Shown here piece after piece: positions 51,395 through 59,694 of a DNA stretch of 64,000 bases. This stretch comes from CAXNKH01 sp049296795 (GTDB taxonomy: Bacteria > Pseudomonadota > Gammaproteobacteria > Burkholderiales > Burkholderiaceae_C), in assembly GCA_049296795.1 (NCBI GenBank), contig JBAQTC010000037.1, positions 1 to 64,000 of the forward strand. The letters run 5' to 3'. The translations under genes were made by a program, and so were the position numbers. Positions within the stretch are counted from its first letter, which is position 1. Each line of letters begins with the position of its first letter. The notes beneath the pieces were generated by a model. It did not search any database. It was not told the origin of the DNA and saw nothing but the letters and a program-made list of their open reading frames with translations.

Positions 51395-52348
51395 ATGCGT
51401 TTCTTAAAACTTGCAACCGCAGCGGCCTTGGCCTTGACTGCCGTCGTGGCAACGGCAGCGTTTCCTGACAAGCCGATCAAGATCGTTGTGGCTTTCGCGC
51501 CGGGCAGCTCGACTGACATCGTCGCCCGTTCCATTGGTGTTCAGCTTTCGCTGGCTTTGGGCCAGCCCGTGGTGATCGAGAACAAACCCGGTGCCGGCGG
51601 CAATATCGCCACGGTGCAGGTGGCTCGGGCCCCGGCCGATGGCTATACCTTGCTGATGCACAGCGTGGCGTATTCGGTTAATCCCTCGCTGTATTCCAAA
51701 GCGGGTTACGACGCCAACAAAGACCTGTCGCCCGTGGCCATGGGTGCGATTTCGCCCAATATTCTTTATGTGCACCCCGATGTCAAAGCGCAGGACTTCA
51801 AGGAGTTTGTGGCGCTGGTGAAGAAAGAAAAACTGAGCTATGCCTCGTCGGGCAATGGAACCACCACCCACCTGGGTGCTGAAATGCTGTTTCGCAACCT
51901 GCTCAAAGTCGATGTGCAGCACATTCCTTACCAGCCAGCTGCGGCGGCCAATGCCGTGGTGAGCTCGCAGGTGCCGATTGGATCGACCTCGATCCCCCCG
52001 GTGGTGCAACTGGCTAAGGCTGGCAAAGTCAGGCCGATTGCCGTGACCAGTCGCAAGCGCAGTCCGGCTTTGCCCGATGTGCCAACCGTCGAAGAATTGG
52101 GTTACCCCGGCTTCGAAGCCAACACCTGGTTTGCCATGCTGGCACCGGCTGGAACCCCGAGCGATGTGCTTGATTTGCTAAACCGGGAAGTGAACAAGGC
52201 CTTGCAGGTCAAGAGTCTGACCGAGAGTTTTGCGGCCCAGTCGCTCGACATTGCCCGGTTGGATCGACCCGCTTTGGCGCAGTACATCGCGGGCGAAGTC
52301 AGCAAGTGGGGCGCCGTGGTGCAGCAGACTGGGGCTCGGGTGGACTGA
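51395..52348 (+). CDS. Bug-family (TctC-like) periplasmic solute receptor
   Basis: A 317-residue exported receptor. Signal peptide to about residue 22 (TAVVATAAF). The mature part has KIVVAFAPGSSTDIVARSIG, VIENKPGAGGNIATVQVA and GYTLLMHSVA, all typical of Bug proteins, which bind carboxylates or aromatic acids. No TctA/TctB permease is nearby. GATTAGGAG precedes the ATG. The ligand is unknown. Confidence 0.92.
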   Translation: MRFLKLATAAALALTAVVATAAFPDKPIKIVVAFAPGSSTDIVARSIGVQLSLALGQPVVIENKPGAGGNIATVQVARAPADGYTLLMHSVAYSVNPSLYSKAGYDANKDLSPVAMGAISPNILYVHPDVKAQDFKEFVALVKKEKLSYASSGNGTTTHLGAEMLFRNLLKVDVQHIPYQPAAAANAVVSSQVPIGSTSIPPVVQLAKAGKVRPIAVTSRKRSPALPDVPTVEELGYPGFEANTWFAMLAPAGTPSDVLDLLNREVNKALQVKSLTESFAAQSLDIARLDRPALAQYIAGEVSKWGAVVQQTGARVD

Positions 52349-52351
52349 GAT

Positions 52352-52530
52352 TTTGTGGGACAGACCGCAGCTACGCGCAGCGAGCCAGCTCTGTCCCCAA
52401 CAGTTTAGAAATTTGTGGGACAGTCCGCAGTGACGCTTAGCGCACAAGCTCTGTCCTCAACCTTTCGAGATTCTTGCGGGACAGACCAAGATTCGCGGAG
52501 AAAATTTGCTCTGTCCCCAACTGATTAGTG
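52352..52530. repeat. Three tandem hairpin units of about 60 bp
   Basis: Units begin at 52352, 52412 and about 52472. Each has GGGACAG on the left and CTGTCCC (or CTGTCCT in unit 2) on the right: pairs at 52357/52391, 52417/52451 and 52478/52511. The middles differ more than the stems. They lie between a receptor gene and a dehydrogenase gene, in the leader of the latter. They look like REP-type elements. Confidence 0.78.
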
Positions 52531-52548
52531 GGAAATGGAAATGGAAAT
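52531..52548. repeat. Hexanucleotide tandem repeat (GGAAAT)x3 at a start codon
   Basis: Three copies of GGAAAT make successive in-frame ATG codons at 52535, 52541 and 52547, so the number of copies could alter which start is used. Confidence 0.8.
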
Positions 52549-53470
52549 GGTAAAAAAAATTGGATGGATTGGTTTGGGCCGTATGGGCGAGGCGATGGTC
52601 AAGCGGCTGCTTAAAGCGGGCAACAGCGTCAGCGTTTGGAACCGAACAGCGGCCAAAGCGGCCCCCCTGGTCGAGTACGGCGCCACGGTGGTGGGCAGTA
52701 AGCTCGAACTGGCGGCTTGTGAGGTGGTCTTCACCATGGTCTCGACCACCGATGACTTGAAAGAAGTCTTGTTCGGCCCAGGCGGCTTGGTCAGCACCGC
52801 AACCAAGCCCAAAGTGGTGGTGGACAGTTCTTCCATTTCGCAAGAAGGCTCGGCCGACATCCGGGCCCAGCTCGAAGCCATGGGTGTGGCCTATTTGTGC
52901 ACACCGGTGTCGGGCAATGCCAAAGTGGCCAAGGCCGGCAAGCTGCTCACGGTGTCTTCCGGCCCCAAGGCCTTGTACGACCAGGTAGAGCCCTTGTTGC
53001 AAGCCATGGCGCGCAAAGTGATGTGGGTCGGCGAGGGCGAGTTGGCTCGAATTTGGAAAATTGCGCACAACACCATGTTTGGCGTGGTGATTCAAAACCT
53101 GTGCGAGATCACGGTGTTGGCTGAGAAAGCCGGCATCCCACGTCATGTGTTTCTGGAAAGCATCAACGACTCGGTCTTGGGCTCGATGTACACCCGCTAC
53201 AAAACGCCGGTGTTGACCAACCTGAGCTTCGAGAACGTGACTTTCACGCCCAAGCTTTTGCTCAAGGACATGGATCTGGGCATGGCGGCTGCCAAGTCAC
53301 TCGGTGTGGCTATGCCAGCGGCAGCGGCAACCCGTGAATCGGTGGCTCGAATGGTGGGTCGTGGTTATGAAGACATTGATTTCTCGGTGCTGCTGGTCGA
53401 AACAGCCAACGATGCCGGCATGCAACTCAAGCCCGAAGACGTCAAAATCAGCGACGGATTGGAAGCCTGA
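52547..53470 (+). CDS. NAD(P)-dependent beta-hydroxyacid dehydrogenase-like protein
   Basis: A 307-residue dehydrogenase of the 3-hydroxyisobutyrate/tartronate-semialdehyde reductase family. The nucleotide motif GWIGLGRMGEAM (near the N-terminus) is followed by CTPVSGNAKVAKAGKL (substrate loop) and the catalytic Lys region RIWKIAHNTMFGVV. The ATG at 52547 is chosen since it begins the fold; 52541 and 52535 are options through the hexamer repeat. It is the first gene after the hairpin repeats and is followed after two bases by the amidohydrolase gene. Confidence 0.85.
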   Translation: MVKKIGWIGLGRMGEAMVKRLLKAGNSVSVWNRTAAKAAPLVEYGATVVGSKLELAACEVVFTMVSTTDDLKEVLFGPGGLVSTATKPKVVVDSSSISQEGSADIRAQLEAMGVAYLCTPVSGNAKVAKAGKLLTVSSGPKALYDQVEPLLQAMARKVMWVGEGELARIWKIAHNTMFGVVIQNLCEITVLAEKAGIPRHVFLESINDSVLGSMYTRYKTPVLTNLSFENVTFTPKLLLKDMDLGMAAAKSLGVAMPAAAATRESVARMVGRGYEDIDFSVLLVETANDAGMQLKPEDVKISDGLEA

Positions 53471-53472
53471 GC

Positions 53473-54825
53473 ATGGCACAAGCGCCAGCAAGAACCCTGA
53501 TCCGTGGAGCGACCATCATCACGATGGACGCTCAGGGTGATCTGGCGCAGGGCGATATTCTGGTGAGCGGTGACACCCTGAGCCAGATAGCGCCCAGGAT
53601 TGAGGCCGATGGCGTAACTGTCGTTGATGCGAGCGGCTACATCGTCATTCCGGGCTTGATCAACGCCCATATGCACACTTGGCAAACCGCTTTGCGCGGA
53701 GTGGCTGCGAACTGGACCTTGCTGGAGTATTTCCAGAAAATGCACGCCGGTCTGGCGACGGTGTTTGAGCCGCAAGACCTCTACATTGCCACCCTGGTTG
53801 GCGCGTTGAACCAGCTCAACAACGGCACAACGACCTTGGCCGACTGGTGCCACAACAATCCGACGCCGCAGCACAACGATGCGGCGATCCAAGGCTTGCT
53901 GGAATCGGGCATCCGGGCCGCTTTTTTCCAGGGAACGCCCAAGCCAGAGCCGAAACCCGGGCAGACCCCGTTTTGGGAAATGCCCCATCCCCGCAGCGAG
54001 ACTGAGCGTCTGCTCAAGGCCCATCAGGGCGAGTCGCTGCTGAGCGTGCATGCCGCGATTTTGGGTCCCCATTATTCGACGCTGGACGTGGCACTGCATG
54101 ATTTCCGGATGGCCCAAGAGCTCGGCATTATTGCCTCGATGCACCAAGGCGGTGGGCCCGCGCGCAGCCCCGATGGTTGGGAAAAATTGGAAGCTGCCGG
54201 TTTGTTGGGGTCCGGCGTCAATATCGTTCATGGCCATGCCTTGAGCGATGCGCAGTTGCAGCGGTTTTGTGATTTGGGAATGAGTTTTTCTGCCGCCGCC
54301 GAGAGTGAAATGAGTCAAGGCCACGGCCACCCGATCACCGGCCGGCTGCGCACCATCGGCAAAGCACCTTCGCTCGGGGTTGATCTGGAAAGTGTGCTCA
54401 GCGGTGACATGCTGACCCAGGCCCGCGTCGCCCTGGGCATGCAGCGCAGCCTGGACAACTTTGATTACCGCCAAGCCCATGGAAGTATTCCGCCGACTTC
54501 AACCGTCACCACCCGTGAAGCCCTGTCCTGGGTCACGCTCGAAGGCGCAAAAATGCTGGGCCAGGCGCACCGCATTGGTTCTCTAGCTGCCGGTAAGCAG
54601 GCCGACCTGGTGCTGATTCGCGCCACCGATCTGAATATGCAGCCGGTACACGATCCGGTCAGCAGCGTGGTGTTTCAAGCCTCGCTGGCCAATATCGACA
54701 GCGTCATGGTGGCGGGTCAGTGGAAGAAGCGCCACGGACAATTGCTGGGGGTGGATCTGCCACCCAAGTTGGCTCAGTTGCAGGCCTCGGGCGAAAAAAT
54801 CGTCAAGTCCATGGGACTGAGTTGA
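53473..54825 (+). CDS. Amidohydrolase (AtzB/TrzN/deaminase-like)
   Basis: A 450-residue metal-dependent hydrolase. The HxH metal motif is GLINAHMHTW (about 60-69), a later His lies in ASMHQGGG, and the final His/Asp sites are VHGHAL and LGVDLESVL. The C-terminus GSLAAGKQADLVLI is the usual return of the small domain. The subfamily includes chlorohydrolases and deaminases of triazines and nucleosides. A C-N or C-Cl bond in a ring compound would fit the neighbours, but the substrate is not known. Confidence 0.87.
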   Translation: MAQAPARTLIRGATIITMDAQGDLAQGDILVSGDTLSQIAPRIEADGVTVVDASGYIVIPGLINAHMHTWQTALRGVAANWTLLEYFQKMHAGLATVFEPQDLYIATLVGALNQLNNGTTTLADWCHNNPTPQHNDAAIQGLLESGIRAAFFQGTPKPEPKPGQTPFWEMPHPRSETERLLKAHQGESLLSVHAAILGPHYSTLDVALHDFRMAQELGIIASMHQGGGPARSPDGWEKLEAAGLLGSGVNIVHGHALSDAQLQRFCDLGMSFSAAAESEMSQGHGHPITGRLRTIGKAPSLGVDLESVLSGDMLTQARVALGMQRSLDNFDYRQAHGSIPPTSTVTTREALSWVTLEGAKMLGQAHRIGSLAAGKQADLVLIRATDLNMQPVHDPVSSVVFQASLANIDSVMVAGQWKKRHGQLLGVDLPPKLAQLQASGEKIVKSMGLS

Positions 54826-54874
54826 AGTGAAGGTTGAGGGTTGGGGTTGACTACATATATCTAGGAGATCAAGC

Positions 54875-55831
54875 ATGAAACGCATTATTCTTAGCATCGC
54901 CAGTTGCCTGGCCATGGTCAGCGCCTTGGCGCAGGGTTATCCGGCCAAGCCGATCAAGTTTGTCGTTCCTTTCAGCGCTGGCAGTGCGACCGACATCATT
55001 GCCCGCACCGTGGCTGATGGCATGAGCAAAAGCATGGGCCAGGTCATCCTGATTGAAAACAAGGTGGGCGCTGGCGGCACGATTGCTGCCGCGCTGGTGG
55101 CCAAGGGCGAAGCCGATGGTTACACCTTGCTGGTTCATTCTTCGGCCCATGCCTTGAACCCGGCGATTTACAACACGGTGGGCTACGACACCTTGAAGGA
55201 TCTGACCGGGATCACGACCCTGGCGGCTCTGCCCAATGTGTTAGTGGTGAACCCGGCCAAAGGCTGGAAAACCCAGGCGGACCTGATCGCTGCGGCTAAA
55301 GTCAAGCCTGGTGCGCTCAATTACGCAACGGCAGGCGTCGGCAGTGGCACCCACCTCAATGCCGAGATATTCCGCTTGCAAACCGGTCTGGAGGCTTTGC
55401 ATGTGCCGTACAAAGGAACGCCTGAGGCCATGACCGGTGTGATCGGCGGCAGCAACGACTGGTTTTTCGCACCCTTGGCCGCTGCCCTGCCCCTGATCCG
55501 CGACGGCCGCTTGCAAGCCCTATCGGTCAGTACCAAGAGCCGGTCCCCCGCTTTGCCTAATGTGCCGACCTCAATCGAGGCGGGACTGGCGGCTTCGGAC
55601 TACACCTTGTGGATCGGCATGATTGCCCCGAGCGCCACGCCGGCTGCGGTAGTGAAGAAATTGCACGAAGAAGCGCTCAAGGCGCTGGCCAGTGCCGATG
55701 TGAAAGAACGCTTGACCAAATTGGGCGCCGATGCTTTCCCGCAAAGTCCTGAAAATTTCAACGCCTTTATCAAGTTGGAAGTCGAAGCGGCGGCCCGAAT
55801 CGCCAAAGCAGCGAACCTGAAAGTCCAATAA
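54875..55831 (+). CDS. Bug-family (TctC-like) periplasmic solute receptor
   Basis: A 318-residue second Bug protein. Signal peptide to about residue 20 (VSALAQG). KFVVPFSAGSATDIIARTVAD and ILIENKVGAGGTIAAALVA are family motifs; the ligand-contact loop HSSAHALNP differs from the first receptor, so the ligand is probably different. TAGGAG precedes the ATG. It sits between the amidohydrolase and a dehydrogenase. Confidence 0.92.
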   Translation: MKRIILSIASCLAMVSALAQGYPAKPIKFVVPFSAGSATDIIARTVADGMSKSMGQVILIENKVGAGGTIAAALVAKGEADGYTLLVHSSAHALNPAIYNTVGYDTLKDLTGITTLAALPNVLVVNPAKGWKTQADLIAAAKVKPGALNYATAGVGSGTHLNAEIFRLQTGLEALHVPYKGTPEAMTGVIGGSNDWFFAPLAAALPLIRDGRLQALSVSTKSRSPALPNVPTSIEAGLAASDYTLWIGMIAPSATPAAVVKKLHEEALKALASADVKERLTKLGADAFPQSPENFNAFIKLEVEAAARIAKAANLKVQ

Positions 55832-55833
55832 AC

Positions 55834-56712
55834 GTGAAATTGCACTTCATCGGCATCGGCAAGATGGGTTTGCCGATGGCGGGCCATTTGGCCGCTGCGG
55901 GGCATGCTGTGAGCGTCAGTGACCCCAGCCCAGTGCAGCTTGAGCTGGCGCAGGCCCGGGGTTTGCTTCCCGCGCTCGATTTGAATTCGGCCTTGGCGCA
56001 GGCCGACGTGGTTTTTTCCTCTTTACCCAACGATGCGGCGCTGTGCTCAGTAGCCCAGACCGTTGCGGCGGCGGCACGTCGTGGGACGGTCTATGTCGAT
56101 ACCAGTACGGTCTCACTGGCGGCTTCTGGCCAAGCTGCGCTGGGGTTGGCCGCAGCGGGTGTGCCCTATGTGCGTAGCACGGTATCGGGCAATAACAAAA
56201 TGGCCGAGGCCGCCCAGCTCACCGTGATGGCCTCGGGTCCCCGAGTCGCTTACGACCAGGTGTTGCCACTTCTGCAATGCCTGGGCCCCAACCATTTTTA
56301 TTTGGGGGAGCAGGAGCAGGCCCGCCTGATGAAGCTGGTGGTTAACCTGATGATTGCACAGACCAGTGCCATGCTGTCCGAAGCGCTGAGCCTGGGCCGT
56401 AAGGGTGGCTTGGATTGGTCTGCTATGTGGCAGGTGCTGACGGCCAGCGCGGTGGGTTCGCCCATCGTCAAGGCCAAGTCAGTGGCTTTAGGTCAACGTG
56501 ATTTCACACCCACGTTCACGGTGCACCAGATGATCAAGGATCTGGATCTGATTTTGGGCCAGGCCAAGGACAGTCATGTGCCGTTGCCGCAAACTTCGCT
56601 GACGCAGCAGCTGATGCACGCGGCAGTGGCTCAGGGCGACGGCGTGCATGACTATGCGGCCATTATTAAAGCGGTCGAACGCAGTGCAGGTTTATCGGAT
56701 TCTTTGGAGTAA
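55834..56712 (+). CDS. NAD(P)-dependent beta-hydroxyacid dehydrogenase-like protein
   Basis: A 292-residue paralogue in function to the gene at 52547, with the GIGKMGLPMAGHLAAAGH dinucleotide motif, RSTVSGNNKMAEAAQL loop and RLMKLVVNLMIAQT catalytic Lys block. The start is GTG 55834, two bases after the previous stop. It is directly followed by maleylacetate reductase. Which semialdehyde or hydroxyacid it acts on is unclear. Confidence 0.85.
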   Translation: MKLHFIGIGKMGLPMAGHLAAAGHAVSVSDPSPVQLELAQARGLLPALDLNSALAQADVVFSSLPNDAALCSVAQTVAAAARRGTVYVDTSTVSLAASGQAALGLAAAGVPYVRSTVSGNNKMAEAAQLTVMASGPRVAYDQVLPLLQCLGPNHFYLGEQEQARLMKLVVNLMIAQTSAMLSEALSLGRKGGLDWSAMWQVLTASAVGSPIVKAKSVALGQRDFTPTFTVHQMIKDLDLILGQAKDSHVPLPQTSLTQQLMHAAVAQGDGVHDYAAIIKAVERSAGLSDSLE

Positions 56713-56715
56713 GTC

Positions 56716-57783
56716 GTGAAATCTTTTGTTTACAACGGTCAGCCGGGTCGGGTGGTATTTGGTGCGGGTGCCATCGCCCATCTGAGCCGGGAAATTGATG
56801 CCTTGGGTGCGAGCAAGGCGCTGGTGTTGTGCACGCCCGAGCAACGTGACTCGGCCCGGATGGTGGCCGATCTACTGGGGACCCGCGCTGTTGCCGTGTT
56901 TGACCGCGCCGTGATGCATGTGCCGATCGAGACGGCGCGCGAAGCACGTGAGCTGGCACGGCGACTGGGCGCCGATTGCGCGGTTGCGATTGGCGGAGGT
57001 TCGACCACGGGACTGGGCAAAGCCATTGCGCTGGATTCGGGTTTGCCGATTCTGGCCATTCCCACCACCTATGCGGGTTCGGAGATGACGCCGATTTATG
57101 GCATCACTGAAGCGGGCATGAAAAAAACTGGCAAAGACAACCGGGTGTTGCCGCGCACCGTGATTTATGACCCTGAGCTTACCCTCAGCTTGCCCGTGGC
57201 CATGAGTGTGACCAGTGGCATCAATGCCATCGCCCATGCGGCTGAAGGCCTGTACGCCTCGGATAACAACCCGATCATGGACTTGATGGCGTGCGAAGGC
57301 ATTGCTGCGCTGGGCCGGGCCTTGCCCGTCATCACCACCAAAGCCGATGATGGCCAGGCCCGAGCCGATGCGCTGTATGGTGCTTGGCTCTGTGGCACGG
57401 TCTTGGGCAATGTGGGGATGGCGTTGCACCACAAGTTGTGCCATACCCTGGGCGGCAGTTTCAACCTGCCGCACGCCGAGACCCACACCATCGTGTTGCC
57501 GCAGGCGCTGGCCTACAACGCCCAAGCCGTGCCCGAAGCCATGAACAAAGTCGCCCATGCCCTGGGTCGAACCGGCCAGGCCAGTGGTGCGCAAGCTGTT
57601 TTTGACCTTGCACGCGACAACGGCGCAAGCGTTGCCCTGCGTGATCTGGGACTCAAAGCCACCGATCTGGATAAAGCCTGCGACATCGCTTTGCAAAACC
57701 AGTACGCCAACCCCAGACCCCTGGAGCGAGTGGCCTTGCGCCAGCTGCTGCAAAACGCATTTGAGGGTGTGCGGCCTGATTGA
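56716..57783 (+). CDS. Maleylacetate reductase-like iron-type alcohol dehydrogenase
   Basis: A 355-residue member of the iron-containing alcohol dehydrogenase superfamily that resembles maleylacetate reductase. IGGGSTTGLGKAIAL (NAD-binding), PTTYAGSEMTPIYGITE and MALHHKLCHTLGG plus LPHAETH are the characteristic blocks. The enzyme would reduce maleylacetate to 3-oxoadipate, which the pcaI-pcaJ-pcaF genes at 48.7-51.3 kb would then consume. The start is GTG 56716 with GGAG upstream, three bases after the previous stop. Confidence 0.88.
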   Translation: MKSFVYNGQPGRVVFGAGAIAHLSREIDALGASKALVLCTPEQRDSARMVADLLGTRAVAVFDRAVMHVPIETAREARELARRLGADCAVAIGGGSTTGLGKAIALDSGLPILAIPTTYAGSEMTPIYGITEAGMKKTGKDNRVLPRTVIYDPELTLSLPVAMSVTSGINAIAHAAEGLYASDNNPIMDLMACEGIAALGRALPVITTKADDGQARADALYGAWLCGTVLGNVGMALHHKLCHTLGGSFNLPHAETHTIVLPQALAYNAQAVPEAMNKVAHALGRTGQASGAQAVFDLARDNGASVALRDLGLKATDLDKACDIALQNQYANPRPLERVALRQLLQNAFEGVRPD

Positions 57784-58004
57784 GGATTTCAACATTCACG
57801 ACAGGTTTCGACTTGACGCAGGACGTTGAGTTCGACCGCCTTAATCGCGGCTGCTTTTGGACGCTGCTGCGACCGGGGTAAATGGCTCCGTGAATGTCCT
57901 CCGGCCTACGGCCTCCCCCTTGATTTCACTGTGCCATTCACCCCAGTCCCATCAGCAGGAAATGTCTCTGGCTTGCTGACCTGATGTTAGGACTAAGCTA
58001 CGCT
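57784..58004. repeat. Intergenic region with inverted repeats
   Basis: GGGGTAAATGGC (57875-57886) pairs with GCCATTCACCCC (57933-57944) at 11 of 12 positions, enclosing GGCCTACGGCC. It is between convergent genes and may end transcription or be a small repeat element. Confidence 0.5.
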
Positions 58005-59666
58005 TCAGCCTGGCCAAGCCAGCACTTGATTCAGGACCTGACGGGCTTGATCGGCATCAAAGCCGCGCCAAGCGACAATTTGATCGGGGCGGATCAACAC
58101 CAGGGGCGCTGCGTACAGTTCGCGCAATGAAACTGAATCCAGGGTCAGCAGTTTCAAGTCCAGCCCTAACTTGGCAGCGCACTCAAGAAAAGGCGTGGCA
58201 TCGGGCGCATGAGGACCGAGGGCCAACAGGGTCCATTCGAAGTTGAAGCTGTCAAAAAGTGAAGTTCCGTCGGCAAGCCAGGCGTGCGGTGGTCGGCCAC
58301 CGGGGCAGGCGGTGGCTTCATAGCTGTTGGGCTGATCCACGGGCGGGGTGCTGCCGTCAGGCACGATGATGGGTGAGTCGTCGTAGCGGCCACCGAAAGT
58401 GATGCCGGGGATGTTGAACTCGCGCCGCACGTGGCCGTTGAGATAGTCCGTTGCCAGGGCCCGGGCTTGCGCACCCTGGTCGTTCAGTTCTTCGAGTTCC
58501 GGCGCGGCGTCAAACAAGCCAATGGAGTCGGCCAATTGCCGTGCGTAGTTGGTGTTGCGCTGGGCCAGTGGTTTTCTCTCCAGTGCGTAACTCTCCAGCA
58601 GGTGGGCAGGCGCCTGGCCCTTGAGCACAGCAGCCAGTTTCCAGCCCAGGTTGACCGCATCTTCCACCGCCGTGTTGTAGCCCAGGCCACCCGTCGGGGT
58701 GAATAAATGTGCGGCGTCTCCACCCAGGAAGATCCGTCCTTTTTGAAACGATTGCGCGACCAGGGCGTGGCCCGCGGTCCAGGTCGCCATGGACAGAATC
58801 TCGATTTCCAAACCCTGGCCGTAAGACTGGGCGAACAAGCGCCTCGCATCCTCCTCGGTGAGCGCTTCGGTTTCAGCGTCACTGGCCATTTGGATGTGGA
58901 AGGCAAATTCGCTCTGACCATCGATCGACATGATGAAGCCGCGCAACTGCGGGTTGACCATCACATACATCCAGGCCCGGTCGTTGGGATTGTGGGCGTA
59001 GAAATCGGGGCAACGCAAATAAACCGCCAGCATTTTCCCGCCCATGAAGTTGCGCTTGAAACCGGTCGCCCCTTGCCAGCCAATGCCGAACTGACTGCGT
59101 ACCAAACTGCGCGCACCGTCAGCGCCGATTAAGTAGTCGGCTTTCACTGTGCAGGCTTGCTCTGCGCCGATCGCTTGCGCCAGCGCCTCGATCCCGTTGC
59201 CGGTGTCGGTAAAGGAAGTCAGTTGCCAACCGTAGCGCAAATCGATGCTGGGTAGCTGCTGGGCCTGTTGGCGCAGGATCACTTCGACATATTTTTGAGA
59301 GACCCGGTGCGGCAACTCAGCCGCACTCCAGGAGCCCGATAAGTTCTTGATCAGTTGGGGCGCGGCTGCTGCCGTCGGTAAGCGCAAACGCGCCAACTCC
59401 TGGCCAGCAAAACGGGTCAGGTAAGCGATGTCGGTGGGGTGGTCGCTCGGCAGACCTTGGGCCCGGATTTCATGGGCAAAGCCGAGCCGGCGGAAATGCT
59501 CCATGGTGCGGGCCTGGGTGGCGTTGGCCTGCGGGTTGAAAGCCGTTCCCGGTTTCTGGTCCAGTACCAGGCACGCAATGCCGCGGCGCCCCAATTCATT
59601 GGCCAACATCAGGCCGCAAGGGCCGCCACCGCTAATCAGGACTTGGGTTGTGATCTGTGTCGTCAT
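58005..59666 (-). CDS. FAD-dependent aromatic hydroxylase (phenol-hydroxylase-type)
   Basis: A 553-residue flavoprotein. The FAD motif ISGGGPCGLMLANELGRRG is near the N-terminus, DYLIGADGARSLVRSQFG is the DG motif, and FLGGDAAHLFTPTGGLGYNT is the second FAD site. A C-terminal thioredoxin-like domain ends in the last 100 residues. Relatives hydroxylate phenols and chlorophenols. The ATG at 59666 is used; the frame goes on to 59780. It reads away from maleylacetate reductase and follows the molybdenum hydroxylase genes. Confidence 0.88.
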   Translation of the reverse strand: MTTQITTQVLISGGGPCGLMLANELGRRGIACLVLDQKPGTAFNPQANATQARTMEHFRRLGFAHEIRAQGLPSDHPTDIAYLTRFAGQELARLRLPTAAAAPQLIKNLSGSWSAAELPHRVSQKYVEVILRQQAQQLPSIDLRYGWQLTSFTDTGNGIEALAQAIGAEQACTVKADYLIGADGARSLVRSQFGIGWQGATGFKRNFMGGKMLAVYLRCPDFYAHNPNDRAWMYVMVNPQLRGFIMSIDGQSEFAFHIQMASDAETEALTEEDARRLFAQSYGQGLEIEILSMATWTAGHALVAQSFQKGRIFLGGDAAHLFTPTGGLGYNTAVEDAVNLGWKLAAVLKGQAPAHLLESYALERKPLAQRNTNYARQLADSIGLFDAAPELEELNDQGAQARALATDYLNGHVRREFNIPGITFGGRYDDSPIIVPDGSTPPVDQPNSYEATACPGGRPPHAWLADGTSLFDSFNFEWTLLALGPHAPDATPFLECAAKLGLDLKLLTLDSVSLRELYAAPLVLIRPDQIVAWRGFDADQARQVLNQVLAWPG

Positions 59667-59694
59667 GCCTTGATTATCGAAGCATGACGGTGCT

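Noticed and set aside
52352..52530. The tandem hairpin units considered as a CRISPR array
   Set aside because: Only three units, the repeats are imperfect palindromes that span the unit, and no cas genes are near.
53365..54480. 371-residue open frame opposite the amidohydrolase gene
   Set aside because: Antisense shadow of a well supported gene.
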